64,000 nucleotides of DNA from positions 22,575,987 to 22,639,986 of the forward strand of contig CM046353.1 in the NCBI GenBank assembly GCA_025403435.1, written 5' to 3'. How positions within the stretch are numbered: the stretch's first letter is position 1; every line of letters begins with the position of its first letter. Below, in pieces: positions 44,201-56,871 of this stretch. The notes under the pieces were generated by a model. The model was not told where the DNA came from. It did no database searches and saw nothing but the letters and a program-made list of their open reading frames with translations. Made by a program: the position numbers and the translations under genes. The stretch is from Artocarpus heterophyllus. Lineage: Eukaryota; Streptophyta; Magnoliopsida; Rosales; Moraceae.

Positions 44201-47200
44201 ATTATTTTATAAAACTTAGTCCTACTGAGCCTTTCGCTCACGTTTTATCTGTTTTAAATTCCCCCCTTCTAGGTGGTTTCCCATTTAGGTTTGGAGAAGA
44301 TTCTTCGGACCGAACTCAGGAGCAATAGGAGAATTTATTTATATTCTGTATTTATTAATCAAGGCATGTAAGACTTAACTTTATTTGTACTTGGACTGTA
44401 ATTGTATTTGTGATATTGTCAGAACCATGTGTGTGCACAAGTTGTGGGTTGTGGAACCCATATTCGCGGTTTTTATTCAATTGTTGTTATTTGTTTAATG
44501 ATTTTAAATTCTTTATCAAATGTGGTGGAAAAATCTCTTTATTTCTTGCTTAATTGGATTTTTAAACCCTTAATTTCAATTAAACTCTCTTTTAATTAAT
44601 CTAAATATTCCGCCACGTCATCTCCCGTACTCCGGGGCGTGACAGAATGGTATCAGAGCTCAAGGTTATGAACCTTGGGAATTGTGCACACATAGGTTTG
44701 ACAATGAAATACCTCTGACAGTCCAAATTTTGTTTTCAGAAGTGAGAGAATGGCACCTAGACGTCGTTCGACAGCTGACGCCGAGTTCGGAAATGATGAG
44801 GGCCTGATGAGGTCTGTGATTGCGGCTTTCCGACAGATGGCAGCCAGGACTAGACCGGAAGACTCTAGTGTTGGTAGTCGGCATGCTTTCTTTAAGGAAT
44901 TTCGGCGGGCGTCTATTTCGACTTTTGATGGCAATGGGGATCCGCAGTTAGCAGAGTATTGGTTGGATTCGATCTTGAAGCATCTTGATACTCTTGGTGT
45001 GCCTGAGGAGTATCGTGTGGAGTTTGCGGCGTATAAGCTCGAGGGTGGCGCTAACACCTGGTGGAAACAAACTAAGCGTCTGGAGCGCGGTGGCGATTCG
45101 GTTGGGACAAGTTCGAGGATCTGTTCTATGATCGGTATTTTCCGCAGGGATATAGAGATCAGAAGGCAGCTGAGTTTTATAGATTGCAGCAGGGTGATAT
45201 GTCAGTTCGAGAGTATGAGGCGAAGTTTAGCGAGTTGGCCAGGTTTGCTCCATCAGCTGTGGCATCGGAGCGCGAGAAATGCATCAAGTTTCAGGAAGGA
45301 CTCAAGGCTCCTATTCGACGGCAGTTGGTTGCTCTACGGCTTAGGAGTTTCGGAGAGCTTGTGTCGTCGACGATCTCCGTGGAGAATGATTATGTGCAGT
45401 ATTGTGAGGACCGAGCCAAGGCTTCAGGAGGACCGCAGAGGAGTGGCAGGAAGAGCACTAGTAGTCGTCCAGCTCCGGGGAAAGGCAAGCAAGGCGGTGC
45501 GACCAGTGGCAGTAGCAGTTCGTCTGGCAGCGGGCGCAGCAACCCCTACAGCTTTCATTGTCATTTCTGTCAGCAGCCCGGACACATCAAGAGGAATTGC
45601 CCGATCAGGAGTGCTCGTCTTGGATCGCAGACCGGGGAGGATGCCAGTCGTTCATCTCAGCCTCAGCCTCAGACCCTACCTCCGCCTCCGCAGTACCCGC
45701 AGTTGCAGTATCCGCAGTTTTCTCCTCAGCAATTCTCATATCCGGCACGGGGACAGCAGCCGCAGTATTTTCAACGCAGTGTTCCTCAGTATAGAGCTCC
45801 GAGTACAGGCAGTGTGCAGTCATCTCCATCTCAGCAGTATTGGCCGAGTAATGCAGGACCCAGCAATGTTGGTAGAGGAAAAGGGAAGGCGCCAGTGCAG
45901 GTTCATGCAATGGCATCTGGAGGGTCAGATTCTCAGATTGGTAACGCGGTTGTCGATGGTATGGTTTTGGTTTCTAGATATCTAGCTCGCGTTTTATTTG
46001 ATACCGGTGCATCTCATTCTCTCATTTCGAGTTCCTTTGTACATGCCTTGGGATTAGAAGTAGAAGAGTTTAATGAACCCCTAGTTATAACTTCTCCCTT
46101 GGGGCGGGTGTGTGTGAATTGTATGTGTAAATCTTGTAAAATAAAGATTGGGGATGAGATTTTGAAAAGTGATTTGATTGTACTCCCCATGAGTTCCTAT
46201 GATGTGATTTTAGGGATGGACTGGTTGTCCAGGTATAGTGCAGTTGTGGACTGCCAACTTAGAAAAGTGACCCTAGTGTCTGATAGGGGGACGGTAATCA
46301 CTTACCAGGGTGGTGGTGATTGGCTAATGAGTGAGCGTCTCATGAAGTCATGTTTAGGAGGGCGAAGGAATCTAGATTGTTTTGCTTTTCTTGCCAATCT
46401 AGATTGCGAGCCCTATGTTTCGAGTAGTGGTGTAGCGATTCCGGTGGTTGATGAGTTCGAGGATGTCTTCCCCGATGAGTTATCAGGGTTACCACCGCAT
46501 CGGGAGATTGAGTTTGGTATCGAGTTGTTTCCAGGGACATCACCGATTTCTATGGCACCTTATCGGATGGCGCCGGCAGAAATGAAGGAATTGAGGAAGC
46601 AACTTCAGGAGCTTGCTGATAAAGGATATATTCGGAATAGCACATCTCCGTGGGGAGCACCAGTTTTGTTCGCTAAGAAGCACGATGGGACTCTCAGGTT
46701 ATGTGTGGATTATCGGCAGCTGAATCGTGTTACGGTGAAGAACAAGTATCCCTTGCCTAGGATTGATGAGCTATTTGATCAGTTGGGAGGTTCGCGATAC
46801 TTCTCGAAGATTGATTTGCGGTCAGGTTATCATCAGCTCAGAATCAAGGAAGAGGATATTCCCAAGACAGCTTTTAGGACTCGGTATGGGCACTTCGAGT
46901 TTCTGGTTATGTCTTTCGGGTTGACGAATGCTCCAGCAGCTTTTATGGATTTGATGAACAGGATTTTTAGGCCGTATCTGGATCAGTTTGTGATCGTGTT
47001 CATCGATGATATTCTTGTGTATTCTAAGACATGGGAGGAGCATGAGCAGCATCTTCGGATCATGCTTCAGACTCTGCGGGAGCACCAGTTGTATGCTAAG
47101 AGGGAAAAGTGTGAGTTCTGGTTGACTGAGGTCAAATTTCTGGGTCATGTCATTTCGGAGCATGGTATTTCAGTGGATCCGTCCAAGATTGAAGCTATAT

Positions 47201-50200
47201 TGGAGTGGGAACGACCAAGGAATGTAGCGGAGATTCGCAGCTTCTTAGGTCTTGCTGGATATTACAGAAAATTTGTAAAGGACTTTTCGAAGATTGCAGC
47301 TCCGTTGACGAGGTTGATCAGGAAAAACGTCAGGTTTGAGTGGGATGAAGATTGTGAGTCTGCTTTTCAGGAATTGAAGAACCGGTTGACTTCAGCTCCA
47401 GTGTTGGTTATTCCTAGTAGTGACGAGCCGTATGAGGTTTATGCTGATGCTTCAGGGCGCGGACTTGGATGCGTGTTGATGCAGCATGGACGTGTGGTTG
47501 CGTACGGATCGAGACAGCTACGACCTCACGAGCGGAATTATCCTACTCACGATTTAGAGCTTGCAGCGGTGATCTACGCGCTGAAGATTTGGAGATGTTA
47601 CTTGTATGGAGCATCGTTTCAGGTCTTCTCCGATCACAAGAGTTTGAGGTATTTGTTCACTCAGAGGGATCTCAACTTGAGGCAGCGCAGATGGGTGGAG
47701 TACATGGAGGATTATGATTTCGCGTTGCAGTATCATCCCGGGAAAGCTAATGTGGTCGCGGACGCGCTTAGCAGGAAGTCTTCAGGGATTCTCGCTTGTT
47801 TGATTTTTGAGGACTGGAGCAGGGATGCGACAGTGAGTGAGTATCGGCTACAGTATCATGACGACGGTGATCGAGTTTTGTTGTATCATGTGGAAGCGAC
47901 TCCAGCTCTTGTTCGGAGGGTGAAGCAAGGTCAGTGGCAGGATCGACATTTGCAGGGGATTTGGTCGCGGATTCAGAACGAGGAGCAGTTCGAGGAATGG
48001 AACGTGCATGCAGATGGATCGTTGTACTTTCGGGAGCGTCTTGCAGTTCCAGTTATCGCCGAGGTGACGAAAGCCGTTCTAGAGGAAGCTCATAGGTCTC
48101 AGTTTGCTATTCATCCGGGGAGCACCAAGATGTATCGTGATTTGAAGAGGCACTATTGGTGGAGAGGCATGAAGAAAGATGTTCGTGAGTACGTGGCCAA
48201 GTGTTCGACGTGTCTCCAGGTGAAAGCTGAGCATCAGAAGCCTGCAGGTCAGCTTCAACCGCTTCCTATTCCAGGGTGGAAATGGGAGCATGTGACGATG
48301 GATTTCCTCACAGGTTTGCCGAGGACGGAGCAGCGGCATGATGCAGTTTGGGTTGTGGTCGACAGGTTGACGAAATCGGCGCATTTCATTCCGTTTAGGT
48401 CGACGTGTTCCAGGAAGATTCTCGGGGAGTTGTATATGCAGAACATTGTGAGGTTGCATGGAGTTCCTTTGTCCATCACCTCTGATCGAGATACCAGGTT
48501 TAATGCTAAGTACTGGAGGAGTTTTCAGGAGGCTTTGGGTACAGATTTGAACTTCAGTACGGCGTTTCATCCTCAGACTGATGGGCAGTCTGAGCGGGTT
48601 ATTCAGGTTCTCGAGGATATGTTGCGTGCTTGTGCGTTGGACTTCGGCGGGAATTGGAAGCAATATTTGCATTTGGCGGAGTTCGCGTACAACAACAGTT
48701 ATCAGGCGAGTATTGGTATGGCACCATTTGAGGCATTGTATGGGCGACCGTGTCGGTCACCTGTGTGTTGGGCCGAGCCGGAGGATAGAGTTATTCTTGG
48801 GCCAGATGAGATTCGTGTCAGCAACGAGAAAGTCGCGGTGATTCGGGATCGGTTGAGAGCAGCTCAGAGTCGGCAGAAGAGCTACGCGGATAGGAGACGT
48901 AGACCTTTAGAGTTCGCGGCTGGAGATTTTGTTCTCTTGAGGGTGTCACCTCGTAAGGGAACTATGCAGTTCGGGGTGAGTGGGAAACTCGCGCCGAGGT
49001 ATATTGGGCCGTTCGAGATCACTCAGCGTGTTGGTGTGGTCGCTTATCGGCTTGATCTTCCGCCCGAACTTTCTCATGTGCACGATGTGTTTCATGTGTC
49101 TATGCTTAGGAAGTGTCCACCTGAGCAGGGTAAGATAGTATCGTTTCGCGATGTGCAGGTTCAGGAGGATACGACGTACGAAGAAGTGCCAATTCAGATC
49201 ATCGACCGGAAAGTGATTAGCTTGCGTCGTCGTGAGATACCGTTGGTAAAGGTCGTGTGGCAGCATCACGGGGTCGATGAAGCCACTTGGGAATTAGAGT
49301 CGGGTATGCGGGAGTTATATCCGCATTTGTTTTGTTTTTGAGATGAGTTGTAAATTTCGAGGACGAAATTTCTTTTAGGGGTGGAGAGCTGTAACGTCCC
49401 GAAATTTATTTAATATTAATGTAATGTAAATGATGAATTAGTGTGCCATAATTAAAGTTTTAACTTTAATTAGATTATTTGGTTGGATTTTTAGTTTTTG
49501 GTTGTTTTGTTAAATTGATGTGTTCAAAAGATTTCTTATTGATTTAAAATGATGTTTTGAGTTTTAAAACACAACAATTTGTAAAATGTTAAAAATACTC
49601 TGTTTTACAAAACCGTGGGCGGCACATGGTTTTCGCACAGTAAAACCGTCCACCGATTTTCTCTATTTATTTCTCTCTTCTCTCTCTCTCTCCTCATTCA
49701 CGTTTCACTCTCTCTCTCTCCTCTCTCTTGGTCTCTCGGCAGCCCCTCTCTCTCTCTAATTTCTTCACAAAAATTTTGATTTCCATTCGAATCCAAGCTT
49801 CGGAACAGCGAGGAGGAAGCTCGGGGGCGTGATTCGGCAACCGAGAACGCGGATTGAAGCTTCGATTCGAGGTTAGATTCGAAATTTCTAAACTTTTTAC
49901 AAAATTTCTAATTTTGTGTGTTTTTGAAATCCAAGTTTGTTTTAGCTTAGAAAACCGTGGATTTGTGTTAAATGAACTTAGAACAACTAGAATCTAAGCC
50001 CAGATTGAAGAAAAACGGATTGGATTCAAGTTTTTCATTTTTCTCCTCTTTTTCTCATTTTCGGATTTTTGAGGATTTCGAGTTCAAATGTTGTTTAAAT
50101 GATTACAAACATGTTTTAGAATGTTTTTCTATCAACTATAGTTGTTTTTCATGCCTGGGAATTGAGAAAAACAGGTTAGAAACAAGATTTGGATTTTGGG

Positions 50201-53200
50201 GATCGAGAAACCCGTGGCTGGGATTTCTGGATCTTCCCAGTTCGGCAGGCCGAAGTTCATGTTCGGCAGGCCGAAGTGATGATCGGCAGGCCGGTGTTCT
50301 TCCGACCGGCAGGCCGAATCTGGGGAAATGTTCGGCAGGCCGAACCTCGTTTCCGGCAGGCCGAACTGTACAGTTCGGCAGGCCGAAGCAGGGCGTCCGG
50401 CAGGCCGACCGAGGCATGGAAAATTTTGTGATTTTTTTTACCCGATTTCATTGTTTTGAACCCTAATTTAAATCCCAACCTTATAGGATGATTTTAATGA
50501 TACAAATGGCACACTAGGACATCATGAAATGATTTAGTAATATAGAATGTCTCGAACTAGATATTGATTGACTTAGTTTGTATCTAGGATCGTTCGTGGT
50601 TCCGTGGAGCTAACGTATAGCGGACCGGGATTACGGTGTGGGGTACCGGCACGAGTACTGAGGTAGGACTTCTATCCTATTTCTTTGGTAGCCTGGTTTT
50701 GAAATGATTTGGCTTTGAAAAGGATTTCTATCAAAATGTTTTCAATGGTTGTTTGAAAATGGTTTTATCGGTTATATTTTTATATACCGTGACATGAAAT
50801 GAATTTCATAATGAATGTAATTGACAACACTCGGTAATTGAGTTTTGAATGATAATGATAATAAACACATGGGCATGATGCCATATCAGAGATCGGGTCG
50901 TGATCGACCTTGGGGGCAGGTCCCGAAACCCAGCTGGGCCACTACGGTGGTGATATCATGGTTTGCCTAGGTAAAAGTAAACTGGTGTTTTGATTTGACG
51001 AGTAGACTGTTCTGTGCCAGAACGGTTCTACTCAATTTATTTATTTATTTATTCAAGTTTCTTCTTGCATAACTCCTGATAATGCTATGTTTCTTTGCAT
51101 TAAATTATTTTATAAAACTTAGTCCTACTGAGCCTTTCGCTCACGTTTTATCTGTTTTAAATTCCCCCCTTCTAGGTGGTTTCCCATTTAGGTTTGGAGA
51201 AGATTCTTCAGACCGAACTCAGGAGCAATAGGAGAATTTATTTATATTCTGTATTTATTAATCAAGGCATGTAAGACTTAACTTTATTTGTACTTGGACT
51301 GTAATTGTATTTGTGATATTGTCAGAACCATGTGTGTGCACAAGTTGTGGGTTGTGGAACCCATATTCGCGGTTTTTATTCAATTGTTGTTATTTGTTTA
51401 ATGATTTTAAATTCTTTATCAAATGTGGTGGAAAAATCTATTTATTTCTTGCTTAATTGGATTTTTAAACCCTTAATTTCAATTAAACTCTCTTTTAATT
51501 AATCTAAATATTCCGCCACGTCATCTCCCGTACTCCGGGGCGTGACAGTTTCCCCTGAATTTTTAATTTTGATAGATTATTTCTAGATTCAATAAGATAC
51601 TGCAAAGTGCCTCTTAATTGATGCAGTTAAAATTTAAAGAGAACATTCGTCAACAGATGCTACAATTTCAAATGATGACAGAGCATGTCATGCCACATGT
51701 ACAAGGACATATCAATCTAAATTTTAACAACCCTCATTGACTTGGGTCACCTTGCAATTCTTATTAAACTTTAGAAATAACTTTCCAAAATTAAATATTC
51801 GATGAGAAACATGCCCATTTTCAAAAAGCTCAACAGGACAATGTGCCCAAAAAAATAAATAAATATAATACAATAACATGGAGTACACATCTTTATTATA
51901 AAGAGTAATTTAATCCCCTACAACGATTTGTTCAAGATCTGAAAATTGTTTTAGGTTTATTCCATAAAAAGAATAGCAATTTATCTGTATCAACGATTAA
52001 AATTATCACAAGCCCACAAGGTTTGCACTTTATGTATAAAGTAACTCCTAGACCATAAATAGGGCATTTGGGAAAGCCGTCCAATCAACTTCTGCTAATA
52101 ACCTCTAACTTCACATTATGGTTCAATATGCCTTTTCCGTTAATAAACCGTTAAAAATAACGGTTAAAGGAGGATGCAACATGTTTAATTAAAAAAAAGG
52201 TACACATTTTTGCATTTGCCTTTCCTCTGATAGGTCATATTTGACATCAATCATTCGAAGATCTCCTCCAATGCCATTAAAATAATTAAAAAAAAATCTA
52301 CAAGAAGTGCGATAACATGAGTCAAACTGGTAAATTTTCAACGTTTAGTTTCATAGGAAAAGGGCTCCGAATGATTTAAATCCTTGTGTTAGATGGTTGT
52401 TTAGGTTTATTAGGTAACAAGACATACTTATTATGAACATTTATTATAAATAAATGTTGCTTACCACTTTTAGAGGAGGAATATGTTCAGGTATAGACAA
52501 CATAAGGCTTTCATTCCACACTGGATTAAGGTTGCTCTTTATAACACGCGTCTTCACCGACTGCAACTGTCAAATTATGCTGAACATAATTATACGTAAT
52601 GAAGTCGAATTCATTCCACTTTTCTTTCAATATAGGACTATTTATGTACGGAAGAATAAGGGAAATAGTATATTTTTGAAACTTTTTAAAGTAAATAGTA
52701 AGTTTTGCTACAAATATTTTCAAAACCTACTATTTGCCTGTAATTAGTTTTGAAAAACTACTATTTGCTATAATTTCCGCTAATTTTTATTGAGAAGAGA
52801 GAAGAGCCTCACTTGGTGACCAAGTGCAAGGATGACATAAGGGTCACTTGTCATCACATCTCGAATGGCCAAGTTGGTGCCTTTTACGACATTCACCTTT
52901 ATCAATCCAACAAATTCAACCATACCTGCCTATAGTTGTCACTTGAGCAATAAGATCCATTGTCATGTTAAACAAAATCTACCATGTGTAAAAATTTTCA
53001 GTTCCTATGCGACTGGGTTGTGATTATTTTTCTGAAATTTCAGAAACTTTTTGTCCGTTTTACAGTCAATAACTAAAACGGATAAAAAAGAAGAAGCAAT
53101 AATTCATGGAATAATTCGTTAAACTCCAGAATTACATAATGCTTGTAATTCAACACTACAAGTGATAATAACCTCACTGTCCCTAGGATATAGAATATGT

Positions 53201-54315
53201 GAATATGCTTTTATTAAAGAGTAAAAATATGTGAATATATTGCATCATAATATTATCTTTTAGCATCAAATAACCTAATATATGAAGCATTGAATTGTAA
53301 AAATTATCGTTACCGATGAGTTACACTTCTTTGAGGCCTTATTTTCAGGGTCTTTTCTTCCCCAGCTGTTACGAAACGCTGGCCCAATACAATTTTTGGT
53401 GGCCTGTTTCTCGTACTGTTTCTTTTCGTTCTCAGAACTAATTACGTGTGGTGAACTATTTGAGGAGATCTCTTATGAATATGAGTAGGGATGAAGGGAC
53501 AAGACATTTGATCATCCAACGTTGAAAATTGCCGCAGCTCGTATTTCCTCCTGAATGTATTAATTCAAGTAAATTTCTCGTTAAAGTTCATTCACTTAAG
53601 CTTCTCTTACAGATTTACGACGATTATTATCTGAATAATAAGAACTATTAGTTCTTGAACTTTGAACATTTTAATTCCTGATCTTTTAATTTTGACATAT
53701 TAGTCTCAGAATTCGCTTTTCTTTTTTTCTTTTTTTCTTTTTTACAACTTTGGTCTCTGAAAATAAAAATGAAAAATGGATTTTATAATTTAACGAAGAT
53801 AATCATGCGTTCATGGTGTAATAGCTTGAAATATTACTAAAAAAGTGTCGTTATATGCAAAATTCTCTCTCTCTTTTTTTGTACTATTAAAGCTGTTTAA
53901 AACTGTAATATTCTACACTTACTATCACTAATTATGTAAAATTTTCAGTTATCAAACGATAAGAATGTGATTATATGTTAAATTTCAGAAATTGTTTGTA
54001 AAATTTAGTGTTAGGACCAAAATTATTAAAAACCTAAGTTCAGGGAGTAACTTGGTAAAATCAAAAGATAAGAGGGTAATATACCAAAGTTAAAAGTTTA
54101 AGAACTAAATTCACCACAATGCTCATAGTTCAGGGACTTCCCCTATGTTACCTGATGAAATCAGAGCGTTCCTCAGCAGAGCTATCTGGTTTTGGTTTTT
54201 TGATATTAACAGGTATGCAAGATTCATACTTCCCATTCACTACGGTGTTTCCACCTAGAGTTACTAAAGTATTGACTTCTTCCATTGTCCATTCGTCTAG
54301 CTTCAATGATAGAAC
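41284..54315 (-). CDS. AGD12: ArfGAP/C2-domain protein, AGD12-like, 3' part (5' exons outside or not found)
   Basis: AGD11-13 proteins combine an N-terminal ArfGAP zinc finger with a C-terminal Ca2+/lipid-binding C2 domain and act in Arf-dependent membrane traffic. Exons on the minus strand: 54152-54315 (end of Arf[21 protein letters not shown]), 53314-53550 (linker RRKYELRQF to [13 protein letters not shown]), 52813-52929 (C2 start, [25 protein letters not shown]), 52465-52560 ([16 protein letters not shown]), 41284-41568 (LVYDKDKF to VPLTQ and TAG). Joins are in phase with GT-AG borders, except that the linker exon itself needs a one-base shift near 53470. Read straight, it stops at TAA after HHT. 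C2 acidic residues (SDP, YDKDK, NDD) are kept. The zinc-finger exon was not found by eye; copia D lies just upstream. The last intron (41569-52464) hosts a gypsy element. The gene converges on FY. Confidence 0.8.
43338..43506 (+). repeat. eight-copy phased array of the 14-bp near-palindrome, 5' LTR
   Basis: Copies of TTCGGCAGGCCGAA or close variants start at 43338, 43359, 43379, 43402, 43428, 43449, 43471 and 43493, steps 21, 20, 23, 26, 21, 22, 22. All have the same centre polarity (AG, or AA in one). Spacers are not conserved. Confidence 0.93.
43760..44272 (+). other. possible leader intron within the Tekay-like LTR
   Basis: GAG|GTAGGACTTCT at the left and a pyrimidine-rich CCCCCCTTCTAG|GTGG at the right. 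Both borders and an internal block (GATCGGGTCGTGATCGACC, CCCAGCTGGGCCACTACGG) are kept in the diverged solo LTR (60535-61052, reverse). The equivalent in the 3' LTR is 50663-51175. Splicing is inference. Confidence 0.4.
44648..44659 (+). promoter_or_regulatory. primer-binding site of Tekay-like element
   Basis: TGGTATCAGAGC, three bases after the 5' LTR; perfect initiator tRNA-Met complement. Confidence 0.92.
44750..49341 (+). CDS. gag-pol polyprotein of Tekay-like chromovirus, one frameshift in gag
   Basis: Starts MAPRRRS, gag capsid ([20 protein letters not shown]). At about 45101 the frame changes by one missing base just before [14 protein letters not shown]; from there it is open to TGA at 49339. 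Numbered from Met 45184: CCHC knuckle 126-139 ([14 protein letters not shown]), protease DTGAS 273-277, RT with FIDD (DD at 608-609), RNase H starting YADASGRG (D755), integrase HHCC from about H970, integrase catalytic D1040, D1101, E1137 (D60D35E spacing), then [13 protein letters not shown] and a C-terminal chromodomain-like end ([16 protein letters not shown]). All key catalytic residues are present. A repair or sequencing correction at one base would give a full polyprotein, so this is either a very recent loss or a base error. Confidence 0.93.
49379..49389 (+). promoter_or_regulatory. polypurine tract of Tekay-like element
   Basis: GGGGTGGAGAGC immediately before the 3' LTR start at 49390; the usual position for the plus-strand primer. 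Confidence 0.8.
49390..51547 (+). repeat. 3' LTR of Tekay-like element
   Basis: 2,158 bp, TGTAACGTCCCG...GGGGCGTGACA. About ten differences from the 5' LTR. Confidence 0.95.
50241..50409 (+). repeat. eight-copy phased palindrome array, 3' LTR
   Basis: Starts at 50241, 50262, 50282, 50305, 50331, 50352, 50374 and 50396. Units 2 and 8 are GGCAGG and CCGGCAGG here, while the 5' LTR has GGCAAG and CCGACAGG; both differences are G-to-A at CHG sites. Confidence 0.93.
51553..52464 (-). other. remaining intron sequence of the AGD12-like gene
   Basis: AT-rich, no coding frame of note and no repeat recognised. Forms the upstream part of the last intron, together with 41569-42486 on the other side of the gypsy element. 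Confidence 0.6.
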
Positions 54316-54764
54316 CTGACATAAGTTTTGAAAGATTTTTTTTATACATTGCGTTAAGATCCAAGAGTAATCTGAATTCTGATACACAATTAATTAAACA
54401 GATCTTCAATTTAATATAAATCGTTAAAGAAATCATTTCCTTTCTCAACCAATAGACACAAACACTCTTCACGCTGATTAATGATCACTCTAAGAAATTC
54501 CCATCTTGATTCTACACTTACATTGTATAGGTGGCCACTTTTCTTCCTTCTTGAGGCCTCTCTACTACATGTAATTCTTGTTCCTTTTTTTTAATGGACA
54601 GTAATTGTTGTTATGTATAAATACACATATATATAATTTATGAAATTTTAACTGTCCATCTCATGCGAAATTTTGAATTTACAGTAATATTTATTTTTTA
54701 AATTTAGTTAGGATTATTTTTATCTTATATTATTATTTTAAATATTACGCATTAGATTTGACTT

Positions 54765-55037
54765 TGTAGTTTTCTAAGATAGAAATAACCTCTACTGCCA
54801 TTAGAAGGATTTTATATAGTGTTACATAGCTAATGGGAAAACAAATCCTAATGAGGTTGTACATGACTTTGTAGTTTTTTAGATTCCATAATTGACTCAA
54901 TACCTAATTTAAGCAGCCTAACATTAGGTAACTAAAAGTCTAACTATGCAGCAAAGTAGTCAATTTTCAACAATTACAATTAATGCACATGTTTCACAAT
55001 CCCTAGAATAGCCTTATTAGCTCCTACAAATCCAACC
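54765..55037 (-). repeat. 3' LTR of copia D
   Basis: 273 bp from TGTAGTTTTCTAAG to AAATCCAACC. It aligns with 62796-63051 but has an extra block near 54858-54884 (TTGTACATGACTTTGTAG) and point changes. Confidence 0.85.
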
Positions 55038-56871
55038 CCCCAAGTTGGTGCATAGATATCAATCACGCCCAACTTGCTTACAAGAAGCTCAAAATTAGGC
55101 CTAAACAACCCCTTAGTAAGAATATTAACTATTTGTTGCATAGTAGGGACAAAAGGCATGCAAATAGCTCCACAATCAATCTTCTCCTTGATAAAGTGTC
55201 TGTCAATTTCCACGTGTTTCGTGCAGTCATGTTGTACTGGATTTTGTGCAATGTTGATAGCAGCTTTGTTATCACAATACAGCTTCATTGGTGTGTTTAT
55301 TGGCTCATAGCATCTCACAAACTCCATTAGTCATAGCTCTGTATTCTACTTCAGCGCTCTCCTTGTAACTACATTTTGTTTTTTGCTTCTTCATGTGACC
55401 AAGTTTCCCTAAACACAAGCACAATATCCTAACGTAGATCTCTTGTCAACAACTGACCCTGTCCAATATGCATCAATGTATGCCTCAATACTCTGTTGTG
55501 GGGTCTTCTAAAAAGTAAACTTCTGCCTGGAGTGTCTTTCAAATATCAAAGAATCCAATAAACTGTTTCAAAGTGTTTCTCATTAGGCGAATGGATAAAT
55601 TGGCTTACCAAACTTACAGCAAAAGTAATATCTGGCCATGTATGAGATCAGTAGATCAAGTTCTCCACTAAATTTTGAAATCGAGCTGTATTCACAGGAT
55701 CACCTTCCTTGTCATCTCCAAGTGTTTGATTGGGATCTATTGGAGTATCTACTAGCCTGCAACCGCTCATCCCAGTCTCCTTAAGAAGATCAAGAACATG
55801 TTTTCGTTGGTAGATAATAGTTCCCTTCTTTGATCTTGCAACTTCCATGCCAAGAAAGTATCTCATAGGTCCTAAGTCTTTGATCTCAAATGTTAAGAAG
55901 AGGGAAGTTTTCAACCGTTTTATCTCAAATACATCATCTCTAGTGAGAATTATATCATCCACATATACAAGCAACACAGCTATTTTCTCATCTTGTGAAT
56001 GTTAACGAACATTGTATGATCACCTTACCCTTGAGTGTACGCTTGACTTTGACAAACTGAGTAAATTTCTCAAACCAAGCTCTCAGCGATTGTTCCAACC
56101 CACATAAAGATTTCTTCAGTCTACACACCTTTGTACCAAACTTTTCATCAAATCCTAGAGGCTCATCGATGTACACTTCTTCCTCTAAGTCTCCATTGAG
56201 AAATGCATTTTTAACATCCAACTACTGCAAAGGCCAATCAAGGTAAGCAGCAAGTGACAATATAACTCTTATGATATTCAGTTTTGCAACTAGAGTGAAA
56301 GTTTCTAGGTAGTCAATGCCGTAGGTTTGAGTGAATCCCTCGACAATCAATCGTGCTTTGTATCGTTCTAGGGAACTATCAGAGTTATACTTGACAGTAA
56401 ACACCCATTTGCACCCTACAGTTGTCTTTCCTCTCGGCAGGTCTACTAACTCCCATGTATCATCTCCTCTAAAATAGCCTCTTTCCACTCAAGGACTTTT
56501 AGAGCATCCCACACACTATTAGGAATCTTGAAACAAGACAATTGTGAGGTAAAGCACGAAAGAGAGGTGAAAGGTTTTTGTAAGACACATAATGAGATAA
56601 GGGATGTTGGGTACAGGACCGCACACCGAAAGGGAAGGTTGGAGTTATTCAACTCAGAATTGATACTTGGCTTAGTTATTGGACTAGGAGACTCAAAATT
56701 TGAAGGTAGGAGACTCAAAATTTGAAGATGAAGTAGGTTGAGCATTTGTGGAGAGTTGATAAGAACATTACCTGAGGGAATCATGGATTTTTAAGCAGTG
56801 CAAGGGATTGGAAGGTCTGTTCTTTTGAGTTGCCCTCCATCTCAAATAAACAATATCAAATGGTTTCGACT

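Larger units (their letters stand above)
42487..44644 (+). repeat. 5' LTR of Tekay-like element
   Basis: TGTAACGTCTCG...GGGGCGTGACA, 2,158 bp. Contains TATTTATT near 42762 (possible TATA), a CT-rich tract 42770-42860, the eight-copy palindrome array (43338-43506) and a possible intron (43760-44272). Confidence 0.95.
42487..51547 (+). mobile_element. young Tekay/Del-like Ty3/gypsy chromovirus in the last intron of the AGD12-like gene
   Basis: 9,061 bp. LTRs are of equal length (2,158 bp) and differ at about ten sites by my count. Target duplication GTTTC is at 42482-42486 and 51548-51552. Primer site 44648-44659, purine tract 49379-49389. A gag-pol reading of about 1,530 codons ends in a chromodomain-like segment. 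LTR length, gag type and domain order fit the Tekay/Del chromoviruses (family knowledge). It is antisense to its host gene. One single-base frame change in gag is the only coding defect I found. Confidence 0.95.

Noticed and set aside
45605..45916. Minus-strand frames over the Tekay-like gag-pol (also 48079-48672)
   Set aside because: Antisense shadows of a GC-richer coding region; no recognisable domains.
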